From assembly GCA_017622505.1 (NCBI GenBank), contig JAGAQZ010000088.1:1-32125 (forward strand): DNA of 32,125 bases, written 5' to 3'. Below, piece by piece: positions 1 to 8,652 of this stretch. The first letter of the stretch is position 1. Each line of letters starts with the position of its first letter. The notes under the pieces were generated by a model. The model ran no database searches. It was not told the origin of the DNA and worked only from the letters and a program-made list of their open reading frames with translations. This DNA comes from Lachnospiraceae bacterium (GTDB lineage: Bacteria; Bacillota; Clostridia; Lachnospirales; Lachnospiraceae). A program made the position numbers and the translations under genes.

Positions 1-1425
1 ATAGAATTCTCTTGATGCTTTCGTATTCTCCATTGCGAATTGGATACATTTGAAAATGATAAATCCTGCGATAATAAACATCGCAAACTGATAGCGCCAT
101 TCCATTCTAAATTCATTTAAAATCCAAAGCGCATCGTCATTGTACTGAATCCACTCCGAAACCGCATATTGAAGCCATTCCAGATTCGTTTCGATATCTA
201 TAGCCTCCGCCACTAAAGTAATGATGCCGGTGGCAATCAAATAACTTTTTAAACTCTGGGCAAGCACGGGATTTTCAACCGTTCTCTTTTCTTTTACCGC
301 AAGTTTATACGTCTTCTCTTTTTTATGATATAAAAGGAAAACGGCAATCACTTCGCCGATTACGGTAATAAACGCTGCTTTCACCGGTCCGCTTCCGGCC
401 CAACCCCAGTAACCGGCGCTTGATAAATATAACCAAATACCGCCAATCAATAAAAATGCAATATTTAAAGCATTTACGTAGAATAACTTTCCGCCGGGCA
501 ACTTCCGCGCATATGCATGCGCAATCATAATACCAAGCGATGCAAATAACATTACAATCAACACAATCGCAACATAAACGGTAATCGGATTACTGCATTT
601 CGCACCGTCCCATACAAATTTGCTGAAATACATCTTTGCATCAAAAGGTGCTGCTATCCTACGGTATAATTCATTTATCTCAACGTTAGATTCCAGCCCA
701 TGAATAATTGCACGAACACCATACACCCAATCTTTGATGAAATACCATAAAAGCACACCTATTGTAAGTCCTACCGCCCATTTCTTAAATAAGACAGAAC
801 ATACAAACCAAAAGGTTGTCATTGTAAGCAGGAAAAGCGCCAGCATGCCAAACTGATACAATAACGAAGTAGCATTAACCGCTACCAGATTTGCAGGCAC
901 GACATTACCTAACAATTGTGGAAAGCGCTCTGCCAAATCTACAATCTGTCGGTTCACATTCCCCATATACAGCAGGTGAATAACGGTTGCCACGATAATG
1001 TTTAACACAAGAATTCCCACCAATGCCACATAGTTATATAGCTCCAGCGCAACCCTTTTCACAGGCAGGATTTCCAGGAATTCTTTGGTTCCTTTATCAC
1101 TCATATTAAAGTAACTGAAAATCATCACAACCAAAATAACAAAGTTAAGTCCCACAAATCCCATATATGTCCAATTATTCATAAAACCGTTCATCAGACC
1201 TTCGGAATTCATACCGCTTTGAAATACATCCGGATTTTCCGCTAGTATCATTTCCACCTGTTCTTCCATCGCTATTTTAATTGCTGCATCGGGCATTACC
1301 CCCATCGCATTTCTTTCTACGGATAAATTATAAAATGCCCCCACAATGGTCAACAATAAAGTTAATACCAGTACCGTAAGATAAAACTCCTTACGGTTCC
1401 TGATTAAAGTCATAATATCCTTCAT
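1..1425 (-). CDS. ABC-2 type transporter permease (3' end outside window)
   Basis: The frame is open from an ATG at 1425 to the left edge (475 codons seen, no stop), so the C-terminus is missing. The translation begins MKDIMTLIRNRKEF, followed at once by a hydrophobic segment. A long loop (about residues 35-85) separates this from further membrane segments such as FVGLNFVILVVMIFSYF, giving roughly eight to ten in total. This is the build of an ABC-2 export permease. The partner ATPase gene ends 9 bp upstream, and the AGGAGG ribosome binding site lies in that gap, so the two are co-transcribed and probably form one transporter. The substrate cannot be read from sequence. Related GntR/YtrA-linked systems respond to cell-wall-active compounds, but that is family knowledge, not evidence here. 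Confidence 0.8.
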   Translation of the reverse strand, partial: MKDIMTLIRNRKEFYLTVLVLTLLLTIVGAFYNLSVERNAMGVMPDAAIKIAMEEQVEMILAENPDVFQSGMNSEGLMNGFMNNWTYMGFVGLNFVILVVMIFSYFNMSDKGTKEFLEILPVKRVALELYNYVALVGILVLNIIVATVIHLLYMGNVNRQIVDLAERFPQLLGNVVPANLVAVNATSLLYQFGMLALFLLTMTTFWFVCSVLFKKWAVGLTIGVLLWYFIKDWVYGVRAIIHGLESNVEINELYRRIAAPFDAKMYFSKFVWDGAKCSNPITVYVAIVLIVMLFASLGIMIAHAYARKLPGGKLFYVNALNIAFLLIGGIWLYLSSAGYWGWAGSGPVKAAFITVIGEVIAVFLLYHKKEKTYKLAVKEKRTVENPVLAQSLKSYLIATGIITLVAEAIDIETNLEWLQYAVSEWIQYNDDALWILNEFRMEWRYQFAMFIIAGFIIFKCIQFAMENTKASREFY

Positions 1426-1434
1426 AGGCGCCTC

Positions 1435-2313
1435 CTACTCTTTTCTGTTTTCTTCCAGAGTAACAAACAACTCTTCCAGACTTAATGCTACCGGCTCAAT
1501 AAAGCTTGCGCCTAAGGCTTTTAACTCTTCCGCCTTATCTTCGTTGTAATCTTTGATAATCAGCGTATAAATGCTTCCTATGTTGCTGACACGCAGTAAA
1601 TCCTTGCGGTTGTACAACGCAGGGCCCGCACCGCCTTCAAATACCACATTTAACTTGGTCAGTACATCCTTCATGCTGTCCATAGACATCTGACGCTCTA
1701 CCTTGCCCTGATGAATCATAGTTACGGAATCACAGATTTTCTCAAGGCCCATCAAATTGTGGGAACTGATTAAAACACCGATTTCATTCTCTTCCGCTTC
1801 TTTGATAAGCACTTTATAAAAGGCTTCTTTGGCCACCGGATCCAGGCCCGATGTAGGCTCATCCAGAATTAAGTACTTCGGTTTCTTGGCAATTTCCAAC
1901 ATAATTGCAAGACGCATTTTCTGCCCCTTTGAAAGGGAACTGATGCTCTTCTCCAAAGGGATTTCAAAAATGTCGTTTAAATAATTGAATTTCTCCACAT
2001 CAAATTCCGGATAAAAGCGCTGGTACATTTTCACCATTCTGATGGCATTGTAAAAACGTATGTATTCATTGTGATCTGCCACGTAACCGATTTGTACTTT
2101 TGCTTTCGGGTTATCATAAATTGCTTCGCCGTCGATTAAAATCTCACCTTTATCGGCCTTGTATACGCCTGTTGCACACTTAATCAACGTAGTTTTACCG
2201 ACACTGTTTTCACCGATTAATCCGTGGATTTCCCCGGGTTTTACTTCCAAGGAAATTCCGTGCAATACTTCTGTTTTCTCATAACTTTTATATACTTCTT
2301 TGATTTCTAACAT
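1435..2313 (-). CDS. ABC transporter ATP-binding protein (YtrB/BcrA-like)
   Basis: This 292-residue ATPase would power the ABC-2 permease encoded directly downstream. The nucleotide-binding domain fills about residues 1-215. It has a Walker A motif GENSVGKTT (the usual GENGAGKTT with S-V in place of G-A, which keeps GxxxxGKT), the signature LSKGQK, Walker B YLILDEPTSGLDP and an H-loop SSHN. The C-terminal 75 residues are the accessory tail common in this class. The start codon overlaps the end of the gntR gene by 7 bp and its AAGGAGA site lies inside gntR, so translation is probably coupled. One half-transporter ATPase with one permease suggests a homodimeric NBD with two permease copies. The substrate is unknown. 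Confidence 0.93.
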   Translation of the reverse strand: MLEIKEVYKSYEKTEVLHGISLEVKPGEIHGLIGENSVGKTTLIKCATGVYKADKGEILIDGEAIYDNPKAKVQIGYVADHNEYIRFYNAIRMVKMYQRFYPEFDVEKFNYLNDIFEIPLEKSISSLSKGQKMRLAIMLEIAKKPKYLILDEPTSGLDPVAKEAFYKVLIKEAEENEIGVLISSHNLMGLEKICDSVTMIHQGKVERQMSMDSMKDVLTKLNVVFEGGAGPALYNRKDLLRVSNIGSIYTLIIKDYNEDKAEELKALGASFIEPVALSLEELFVTLEENRKE

Positions 2314-2687
2314 ACACTCATCTCCTTATACAATTCTTTGACCATATCGGTCACTTCCGTTTCCGAAAGTCCCATTACCTTTAATTCAAGGATAACCGAA
2401 CGCATCATTTTCTTGCTCTCTTCCATTCGTGTATCATCCGGCTTTAACTCAATATTTCCTGCGATAAAAGTGCCTTTCCCGCGAATGGTTTCAATAATAT
2501 GCTGACGCTCCAGCTCCTGATAAGCCTTCGCCACCGTTCCCGGTGTAATGGCAATATCCAATGCCAGTTTACGCACGGACGGAATGGCATCGCCCGGTTT
2601 TAAATGTCCTTTTAATACATGAAATTTCATCTGCTCTACAATTTGTTCGTAGATTGGTTTATTGCTTTTTAAATCTAAAACAATCAC
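2307..2687 (-). CDS. GntR family transcriptional regulator, YtrA subfamily
   Basis: A 126-residue regulator. Residues 8-75 form the GntR winged helix-turn-helix (PIYEQIVEQMK, LKPGDAIPSVRKLA, VAKAYQELERQHI, RGKGTF). The remaining 50 residues are too short for a FadR or HutC effector domain, which places it in the YtrA subfamily; these usually repress the ABC transporter operon they head. The start is GTG at 2685-2687, with a GGAGGA site about 5 nt upstream. The gene leads the operon gntR-ATPase-permease and is preceded by a promoter overlapped by a perfect 10-bp inverted repeat, which fits autorepression. The inducing signal is not visible; members respond to antibiotics or envelope stress. 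Confidence 0.93.
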   Translation of the reverse strand: MIVLDLKSNKPIYEQIVEQMKFHVLKGHLKPGDAIPSVRKLALDIAITPGTVAKAYQELERQHIIETIRGKGTFIAGNIELKPDDTRMEESKKMMRSVILELKVMGLSETEVTDMVKELYKEMSVC

Positions 2688-2749
2688 GTAACTCCTCCTT
2701 TCAAATAAGTTGTATTCCTGTCTTGGCCAATTACTTTTCTTTCTGTACT

Positions 2750-2776
2750 AACTGTATCATTCTTGTTGATACAGTT
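2750..2776 (-). promoter_or_regulatory. Probable GntR operator (inverted repeat)
   Basis: Perfect 10-bp arms AACTGTATCA and TGATACAGTT are separated by 7 bp. The palindrome overlaps the -10 box (2774-2779) of the gntR operon promoter and covers the expected transcription start. This is where an autorepressor would block RNA polymerase. Binding by the adjacent GntR protein is inferred. Confidence 0.7.
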
Positions 2777-2802
2777 ATATCACTTGTTATTATAAAAGTC
2801 AA
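2774..2802 (-). promoter_or_regulatory. Promoter of the gntR-ABC operon
   Basis: On the minus strand, -35 TTGACT (2797-2802), a 17-bp spacer and -10 TATAAC (2774-2779). This is close to the housekeeping consensus and overlaps the palindromic operator candidate. Confidence 0.75.
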
Positions 2803-2872
2803 TACCAAAACGTAAACAATTAATACGTTTTCTCCCCTACAGATTTTTTTACATTGGATAGCAACTATTTTA

Positions 2873-2933
2873 TTGATAATTTTTGATATTTTTATTATTA
2901 TATTTTTGTAGTTATTTGCAGAAGGCAGATAAC
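2873..2933 (+). promoter_or_regulatory. glnA promoter and 5' leader hairpin
   Basis: -35 TTGATA (2873-2878), 17-bp spacer, -10 TATTAT (2896-2901). The expected start near 2908 is followed at once by a 9-bp hairpin (GTTATTTGC 2911-2919 with GCAGATAAC 2925-2933, one G-U pair, 5-nt loop). No known riboswitch was recognised in the leader. Confidence 0.55.
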
Positions 2934-2960
2934 AAATTTTACTCTTGGAGGAAAACAAAG

Positions 2961-4385
2961 ATGGCTAGAAGTGCGAAGGATTTAATGGAAATGATTCAGG
3001 AAAATGATATTCAGATGGTGGATTTCAAAATCGTTGATATTAACGGACAGTTCCGCCACGTAACCATTCCTGCATCTAATTTTACGGAAGAAACAATCAA
3101 AGACGGTATCGGTTTCGATGCTTCCAACTATGGTTATGCCGTAGTTGAAAAAAGTGATATGGTATTCATTCCCGATTTGGATACTGCAGTGGTAGACCCG
3201 TTCTGCGGAATTCCTACATTATCCATTACCGGTAATGCGATGATTATTGATTACCCCAACAACCGACCTTTGGATCAGTATCCCAGAAACATCGTTCTGG
3301 CCGCTGAACAATATATGAAAGACACAGGCATTGCTGACACCATGCTTATTTTACCGGAATTCGAATTCCACTTATTTGACAGCGTAGACTGGTCAGTACG
3401 TCCCGACTCTATCAGCATGAACATTGATGCTGAACAGGCTTACTGGAACAGCGACAATCAGGGACAGGGCGTGATTGTACCGCACCAGAAGGCTTATCAC
3501 GTAGCAAAACCCCTTGATACTTCTTACGAGTGCCGCTCCGAAATGGTTCTTGAAATGGAGAAGGCAGGCATTCCCATCAAATATCATCATCCCGAAGTTG
3601 GTGCTGCGGGACAGTTTGAAATCGAGCCTATGTTAGGCCAGATGTCCAAGATGGCAGACGCAACCATGATGATTAAGTACATCATTCATAATACTGCGTT
3701 GAAATACGGCAAGACCGCAACTTTTATGCCCAAGCCCGTATACAATGAAGCCGGCAACGGTATGCACGTGCATATGCTTCTTTTAAAAGACGGACAGCCC
3801 GTATTCTCTGACGATAACGGCTACTCTCACTTAAGCGAAACCGCACACTATTTTATGGGTGGACTTTTAAAGCATATTTCTTCCCTCTGTGCATTAACCA
3901 ATCCCTCTACCAACTCCTTTAAGAGATTGGTTCCCGGATTTGAGGCTCCCGTTACCGTAGGTTATGCAACCTCTAACAGAAGTGCGGTAATCCGTATCCC
4001 TGCTTACGCAAAGACACCTGCATTAAGAAGATTCGAACTTCGTAACCCCGATGCAACCTGTAATCCTTACCTTTGCTATGCGGCAATCCTTATGGCAGGT
4101 CTTGACGGTATTAAGAATAAAATCGACCCTCACGCAAACGGCTGGGGACCTTATGATATGAACCTTTACTCTCTTTCTGATGAAGAAAAGGCGAAATTAT
4201 CTTCACTTCCCACCAACTTGGGCGATGCTTTGGATGCATTGGAAGCAGATCACGATTATTTGACCGCAGGCGGCGTATTCCCTGAGCATTTAATCAAAAA
4301 CTTCATTGCAAATAAGCGTAAGGAAGTCGCAGAAATGGCTAAAATTCCCCATCCTGCGGAATTTGAAAAATATTTTAATCTGTAA
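2961..4385 (+). CDS. glnA: Glutamine synthetase, type I
   Basis: Makes glutamine from glutamate, ammonia and ATP in the cytoplasm, the central ammonia-assimilation step. The protein has 474 residues, in the usual GSI range. The beta-grasp domain (about residues 1-105) contains DIQMVDFKIVDINGQFRHV and GFDASNYGYAVVEKSDM. The catalytic domain follows, with metal and glutamate ligand motifs LPEFEFHLFD, GQFEIEP and NGMHVHM, the ATP-binding stretch VPGFEAPVTVGY, and RRFELRNPDATCNPY. I chose ATG 2961 because GGAGG lies at 2947-2951; the frame is open further upstream but without a ribosome binding site. A tyrosine sits in a NLYSL context where adenylylated enzymes carry their target, but that alone does not show adenylylation. 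A 151-nt hairpin ending in a T-run begins right after the stop codon. Confidence 0.97.
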   Translation: MARSAKDLMEMIQENDIQMVDFKIVDINGQFRHVTIPASNFTEETIKDGIGFDASNYGYAVVEKSDMVFIPDLDTAVVDPFCGIPTLSITGNAMIIDYPNNRPLDQYPRNIVLAAEQYMKDTGIADTMLILPEFEFHLFDSVDWSVRPDSISMNIDAEQAYWNSDNQGQGVIVPHQKAYHVAKPLDTSYECRSEMVLEMEKAGIPIKYHHPEVGAAGQFEIEPMLGQMSKMADATMMIKYIIHNTALKYGKTATFMPKPVYNEAGNGMHVHMLLLKDGQPVFSDDNGYSHLSETAHYFMGGLLKHISSLCALTNPSTNSFKRLVPGFEAPVTVGYATSNRSAVIRIPAYAKTPALRRFELRNPDATCNPYLCYAAILMAGLDGIKNKIDPHANGWGPYDMNLYSLSDEEKAKLSSLPTNLGDALDALEADHDYLTAGGVFPEHLIKNFIANKRKEVAEMAKIPHPAEFEKYFNL

Positions 4386-4546
4386 AACTATTCAGAGCCA
4401 TGCGAATTTATGAAACATAATCCGTGTAAGTTTACTTACAAAGGATTGTTTTCATAAATTCATTTGGCAAAGCCATCACATAAGCAAAAGTAAAGTGCTG
4501 AAGGCACGATTTTGCGAATGTTGGCTCTGAATAGTTGCTTTTTTTT
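4386..4546 (+). repeat. 151-nt intergenic hairpin element A, with T-run
   Basis: Outer arms 4386-4400 and 4522-4536 are perfectly complementary over 15 bp (AACTATTCAGAGCCA). They enclose one long hairpin at 4404-4461 (12-bp perfect base, then AATCC/GGATT and TGTAAG/CTTACA at the tip) and a second at 4484-4515 (GCAAAA/TTTTGC and GTGC/GCAC). The T-run from 4539 would make it a glnA terminator, but it is far larger than an ordinary one. Its size and layout match elements B (20637-20785) and C (24770-24914). Confidence 0.75.
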
Positions 4547-4577
4547 AAAAATATCTTAAATAGGAATTATATTTTTC

Positions 4578-4653
4578 TTGCAACATAGAAAAGATAGTTA
4601 TATAATATGACGTGGGTTTTTTAGGGAAGCTTATTAAACTTCCTAATTCCCAC
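4578..4653 (+). promoter_or_regulatory. Promoter and 5' hairpin of the CofE-like gene
   Basis: -35 TTGCAA (4578-4583), 17-bp spacer, perfect -10 TATAAT (4601-4606). The predicted transcript begins with a hairpin: GTGGG 4612-4616 pairs with CCCAC 4649-4653, and TTAGGGAAG 4621-4629 with CTTCCTAA 4639-4646. No terminator T-run follows, so it looks like a stabilising or regulatory 5' structure. Confidence 0.65.
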
Positions 4654-4680
4654 AAATCTAAAAATAAGAAGGTGCACAAC

Positions 4681-5871
4681 ATGGAAAGAAAAGTTGGAAC
4701 TGTATCACGAGGCATTCGTTGTCCGATTATCCGCGAAGGCGATAACTTGGTTGACATCACCGTTAACAGCGTAATCGAAGCAGCAGAAAGCGAAGGCTAC
4801 GCATTTCGCGACCGCGACGTCGTAGCTCTTACAGAGTCTATCGTAGCGCGTTCTCAGGGTAACTACGTGTCTGTACAGAACATCGCAGATGATGTTAAGG
4901 CTAAATTAGGCGGTGGTACCATCGGTATTATTTTCCCGATTTTATCACGTAACCGTTTTGCCATCTGCTTAAAAGGTATGGCAATGGGCGCTAAGAGAGT
5001 CGTTCTTATGTTAAGCTATCCCAGCGATGAAGTAGGAAACGCGCTTTTAACCTATGATCAGTTAGACGAAGCAGGTATTAATCCTTACAGCGATGTTTTA
5101 ACTTTAGAGAAGTATCGTGAACTCTTTGGTGAAAACAAGCATGAATTTACCGGCGTTGACTATGTTCAGTACTATTCAGATATTATTACCGAAGCAGGCG
5201 CAGAAGTTGAAATCATTTTTGCAAACAATGCAAAGACGATTCTTAACTACACAGACTGCGTAATCAACTGTGACATCCACACAAGAGTAAGAACCAAACG
5301 TCTCTTAAAGGAAGGCGGCGCAAAAGTTGTTTGCGGTATGGACGATATTATGACTGCTCCCATCAACGGTAGCGGCTATAATGCAAAGTATGGTTTGTTA
5401 GGTTCTAACAAGTCTACAGAGGACACAATTAAGTTGTTCCCCAGAGACTGCCAGGACTTAGTAGAAGACATTCAGGCACAGTTGCTTGAAAAGACCGGAA
5501 AGCACGTAGAAGTAATGGTTTACGGCGACGGCGCATTCAAGGATCCCCAGGGTAAGATTTGGGAACTTGCAGACCCCGTTGTATCTCCCGCTTTCACCAA
5601 AGGCTTGGTTGGTACTCCCAACGAATTAAAGTTAAAATATCTTGCTGATAACGACTTTAAGAACTTAAGCGGTGCTGAATTAAAAGAAGCAATTGCCAAG
5701 AGTATTAAAGAAAAGGATTCAAACCTTGTTGGCAACATGGCTTCTCAGGGTACAACACCGAGACAGTTGACTGACTTAATCGGTTCACTCTGTGACTTGA
5801 CCAGTGGTTCCGGTGACAAGGGCACACCCGTAATCCACATCCAGGGCTACTTCGATAACTTTACAGATTAA
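4681..5871 (+). CDS. CofE-like (F420-0:gamma-glutamyl ligase family) protein
   Basis: A 396-residue protein of the CofE family (PF01996/COG1478), whose characterised members add glutamate to coenzyme F420-0 using GTP. Family-like features are the opening VGTVSRGIRCPIIREGDNL, LTESIVARSQGN, a glycine-rich GGGTIGIIFPILSRNR and the acidic region VMVYGDGAFKDP. It is much longer than archaeal CofE (about 250 residues). The start at 4681 is set by AAGAAGG about 8 nt upstream; the frame is open to 4612, but that part lies in the promoter-proximal hairpin. No F420 biosynthesis gene is in the window and Lachnospiraceae are not known F420 producers, so the acceptor is probably something else. A bidirectional terminator follows. 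Confidence 0.85.
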   Translation: MERKVGTVSRGIRCPIIREGDNLVDITVNSVIEAAESEGYAFRDRDVVALTESIVARSQGNYVSVQNIADDVKAKLGGGTIGIIFPILSRNRFAICLKGMAMGAKRVVLMLSYPSDEVGNALLTYDQLDEAGINPYSDVLTLEKYRELFGENKHEFTGVDYVQYYSDIITEAGAEVEIIFANNAKTILNYTDCVINCDIHTRVRTKRLLKEGGAKVVCGMDDIMTAPINGSGYNAKYGLLGSNKSTEDTIKLFPRDCQDLVEDIQAQLLEKTGKHVEVMVYGDGAFKDPQGKIWELADPVVSPAFTKGLVGTPNELKLKYLADNDFKNLSGAELKEAIAKSIKEKDSNLVGNMASQGTTPRQLTDLIGSLCDLTSGSGDKGTPVIHIQGYFDNFTD

Positions 5872-5886
5872 TCTCAACAAATAATA

Positions 5887-5920
5887 AACCCGTAGGTTTT
5901 CAATACCTACGGGTTATTTT
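5887..5920. terminator. Bidirectional terminator
   Basis: The 11-bp perfect stem AACCCGTAGGT (5887-5897) / ACCTACGGGTT (5905-5915) has a 7-nt loop and flanking A and T tracts. It sits between the convergent CofE-like and AGCS genes. Confidence 0.85.
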
Positions 5921-5979
5921 ATATACATATTCTTTCAAATCACATATCAACTTCTATATGTTTATTTGAATCCAACACT

Positions 5980-7428
5980 TTACATCCTCTTAATTGATTC
6001 TTCCTTAGTCCAAACCGTATTTGTCAGACCGATGTTTTCTTCGCAGAATACCGGGTTTTTGCCCTCTTTCTTCTGGGTTTCATAATCTTTTAGGGTCTTA
6101 AATACTGTCTTACTTAAAAGGAAGATTGCCACGATATTTACAATCGCCATAAGTCCCATGGTAATATCCGCTACGTTCCAGGCCAAATCAAAGTCTGCCA
6201 ACGCCCCTAAGAAAACTGCTATCAAGCAGGTCACACGGAATAAGTTCAATAAAAGCTTACTATCCTTAATAAAAAGAATATTCGATTCTGCATAGAAGTA
6301 ATTACCAATCAAACTACTGAACGCAAATGCAAAGATAGATACCGTGATAAAATGAATGCCCCACTCACCTACATTCGCACTGATTGCAGCCTGCACAAAC
6401 GGAATACCGTCAAGCACGCCACTCTGACCTTCCACACCGGAACAGAATAATAACATTGCAGTACTGGTACAAATAAGCAGTGTATCAATAAATACGGAAA
6501 TAACCTGTACAAGCCCCTGCTGAACCGGGTGTGAAACATCCGCTGATGCAGATGCGTTGGGCGCACTACCCATACCTGCTTCATTGGAGAACAAACCTCT
6601 CTTGATACCAATTACAATAGCACTTCCGGCAAAACCGCCTGCCATAGCACGGAAATTAAAAGCACTCTCAAAAATCATTCTAAAAATTTCAGGAAGTTCC
6701 TTAATATTTATAATGGTAACCACAACACTCATCAAAATATAAATGGACGCCATCACAGGCACCATTACGGAAGATACGAAACCGATTCGGTGCGCACCAC
6801 CCCAAATAACCCAAGCGGTTACGGCAGCTAACACCAGGCCAAGAACAATGGATACAATCATTGGCACATCGGTATCCGCATAATCCTGGAAATAATACTG
6901 CAACGCAGACGACATATTATAAGACTGTAAGCCGTTAAATCCGTATGCAAAACAGATAATCAGAAGAATCGAGAACAACACGCCCATCCAACGCATTCCA
7001 AGTGCCTTCTCCATATAATAAGAAGGACCGCCACGGAAAGAACCGTTTTTATCCTTTACCTTATATACCTGTGCCAATGTACTTTCTGCAAAAGCAGATG
7101 CACCGCCGATAATCGCCATCAGCCACATCCAGAATACTGCCCCCGGACCACCTGTTGCAATCGCAGTTGCAATACCCGCAATATTTCCGGTACCGACTCT
7201 TGATGCGGTAGAAATCATCAAAGCCTGGAAAGAAGAAACCTTCTTCTTGCCGTTCTCATCCGTGGAACCTTTCTCCAACATCGCCTTGAATCCGTCTTTT
7301 AACAGACGAAACTGCACGAACTTCGTTCCCATGGTATAAAATACCCCAATACCAATCAACAGAATAATCAATATGTACGTATACATAAAATCATTCACGG
7401 AACCTGTAAACTTAACTAAAAAATCCAT
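5980..7428 (-). CDS. Sodium:alanine symporter, AGCS family
   Basis: A 482-residue inner-membrane symporter that imports alanine, glycine or related amino acids with Na+ (or H+). About ten to eleven membrane helices are evident. Family signatures are clear: GPGAVFWMWLMAIIGGASAF, GGPSYYMEKALG, and the diagnostic NEAGMGSAPNASASAD around residue 285, where substrate and sodium bind. The length fits AlsT/AgcS proteins. The start ATG 7426-7428 has only a moderate site (AAGGGTAAGGG). The gene stands alone; its leader seems to contain the hairpin and T-run described at 7461-7490. The exact amino acid cannot be decided from sequence. Confidence 0.95.
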   Translation of the reverse strand: MDFLVKFTGSVNDFMYTYILIILLIGIGVFYTMGTKFVQFRLLKDGFKAMLEKGSTDENGKKKVSSFQALMISTASRVGTGNIAGIATAIATGGPGAVFWMWLMAIIGGASAFAESTLAQVYKVKDKNGSFRGGPSYYMEKALGMRWMGVLFSILLIICFAYGFNGLQSYNMSSALQYYFQDYADTDVPMIVSIVLGLVLAAVTAWVIWGGAHRIGFVSSVMVPVMASIYILMSVVVTIINIKELPEIFRMIFESAFNFRAMAGGFAGSAIVIGIKRGLFSNEAGMGSAPNASASADVSHPVQQGLVQVISVFIDTLLICTSTAMLLFCSGVEGQSGVLDGIPFVQAAISANVGEWGIHFITVSIFAFAFSSLIGNYFYAESNILFIKDSKLLLNLFRVTCLIAVFLGALADFDLAWNVADITMGLMAIVNIVAIFLLSKTVFKTLKDYETQKKEGKNPVFCEENIGLTNTVWTKEESIKRM

Positions 7429-7460
7429 CTGTACCCTTACCCTTCTTATATTTTACCCCG

Positions 7461-7490
7461 AAAAAAAAGGGGATTTTACTTCCCCTTTTT
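7461..7490 (-). terminator. Terminator-like hairpin in the AGCS leader
   Basis: AAAAAGGGGA (7464-7473) pairs with TCCCCTTTTT (7481-7490), with a 7-nt loop and, on the minus strand, a run of eight T. It is suited to ending transcription of the ArAE gene upstream, but it also falls just downstream of a predicted AGCS promoter. Confidence 0.75.
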
Positions 7491-7501
7491 CAACTATAAA
7501 A

Positions 7502-7529
7502 ATAATATCATATTTTTCTTTGCTTGCAA
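7502..7529 (-). promoter_or_regulatory. Candidate AGCS promoter
   Basis: Minus strand -35 TTGCAA (7524-7529), 16-bp spacer, -10 TATTAT (7502-7507). The inferred start near 7495 is about 5 nt before the hairpin at 7461-7490. Confidence 0.45.
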
Positions 7530-7581
7530 ACTATAATCTGCTTTGAACGTTCTATTTCATTATACCTGCAGATTCAATAAA

Positions 7582-8568
7582 TCACTTCTGCTTCCCGGCC
7601 TCCGAAAACTTCTCCGAAAACTCAATTTTCAGAAGTACAAACTCTTCGATTTTACGCATCAAACTGAATAACATGGCGCGATCTTCGAATTCCTTACGGG
7701 CAACCGGCAAGGGCTTGGACTTCATCTCCAAATCCATTTCCTTAAACTTCTCCAGCGTAAGTTTGCCGTCATTATCCTTATGATACGTCTCTGACATATA
7801 TTTTAGAAAGTCCGAAATCAAATGGGCCGTGCTGGGCGTCGTATCAATGTGACGCACGATTTTGTACATTTCATGGATGACCATACATTGTTTGTCACGC
7901 ATTCGTATGTACTCAATATCATAAATGTCCGTAGTTCCGAACTGGTTATTATAATTCCGGTCCGCCACGTTCTTGGCATTACGAATTGACTTACGCAACT
8001 GGTGAAGCAGTTCACCGTTATAGTCTGTATTTTCCGCATCCAGAATATGCTCTGCCATTCCCGCAAGAATACTCTTCATTTCCGCATCGGTCTCATCTTT
8101 TAACTGCTCAATGTAGTCCACGTCTTTGCGTAAATGCAAGTTTGCAACCACGCCCATACCGACACCGATGGTGAAAATCAAAATTTCATTCATTACATGG
8201 TTAAAACTCATATCTCCCAAAATAATAAAATGCGACGCTACTACCGAACATATGGTAAGGGCATAACTCCACCTGCACAACTGACATACAGGAATATAAA
8301 TTACCAAAAACAGCGCAAATGCCTTAATGTTAAAACCAAGCAAACCAAAGCAAACAAAAGCCAGAATCAGCGCAACGCCAAACGCCAGAAAGCGGATGCC
8401 GGCAGTCTTTAACGTCTCTTTCTTTGTAGGCATAATCGTCAACAAAGATATAACGCCTGCCGAAGCCACAAACTCCAAATCCAATAAATAGGCAATGGCC
8501 ATAGCCAGCAAAGCTGCACATATTAACTTAATACAGGTAAACAAAGTTTCCAACCAAGGTTTCTTCAT
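7582..8568 (-). CDS. Aromatic acid exporter (ArAE/DUF939) family membrane protein
   Basis: A 328-residue protein with about six hydrophobic helices in residues 1-150 (for example LFTCIKLICAALLAMAIAYL and FIILGDMSFN before the last pair). A soluble, largely helical C-terminal half of about 180 residues follows. This is the layout of Firmicutes ArAE_1 proteins (PF06081 with its C-terminal partner domain), relatives of the AaeB/FUSC exporters. I chose ATG 8568 over a GTG at 8577 because AGGAAG lies 8 nt upstream of the ATG but directly abuts the GTG. The substrate is unknown; export of aromatic or other organic acids is inferred from the family. It appears monocistronic, ending in the hairpin at 7461-7490. 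Confidence 0.85.
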   Translation of the reverse strand: MKKPWLETLFTCIKLICAALLAMAIAYLLDLEFVASAGVISLLTIMPTKKETLKTAGIRFLAFGVALILAFVCFGLLGFNIKAFALFLVIYIPVCQLCRWSYALTICSVVASHFIILGDMSFNHVMNEILIFTIGVGMGVVANLHLRKDVDYIEQLKDETDAEMKSILAGMAEHILDAENTDYNGELLHQLRKSIRNAKNVADRNYNNQFGTTDIYDIEYIRMRDKQCMVIHEMYKIVRHIDTTPSTAHLISDFLKYMSETYHKDNDGKLTLEKFKEMDLEMKSKPLPVARKEFEDRAMLFSLMRKIEEFVLLKIEFSEKFSEAGKQK

Positions 8569-8652
8569 ATGGTTCACTTCCTATTGTTTTTAAGATGCTC
8601 CTATCAAGTATATCATACCCTGCCTGTTTTTTCGATATTTTTATTCATTCTT

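Noticed and set aside
4607-4680. T-box or riboswitch in the CofE-like leader
   Set aside because: The hairpin lacks the T-box sequence and any terminator/antiterminator pair, and the leader of about 70 nt is too short for known metabolite riboswitches.
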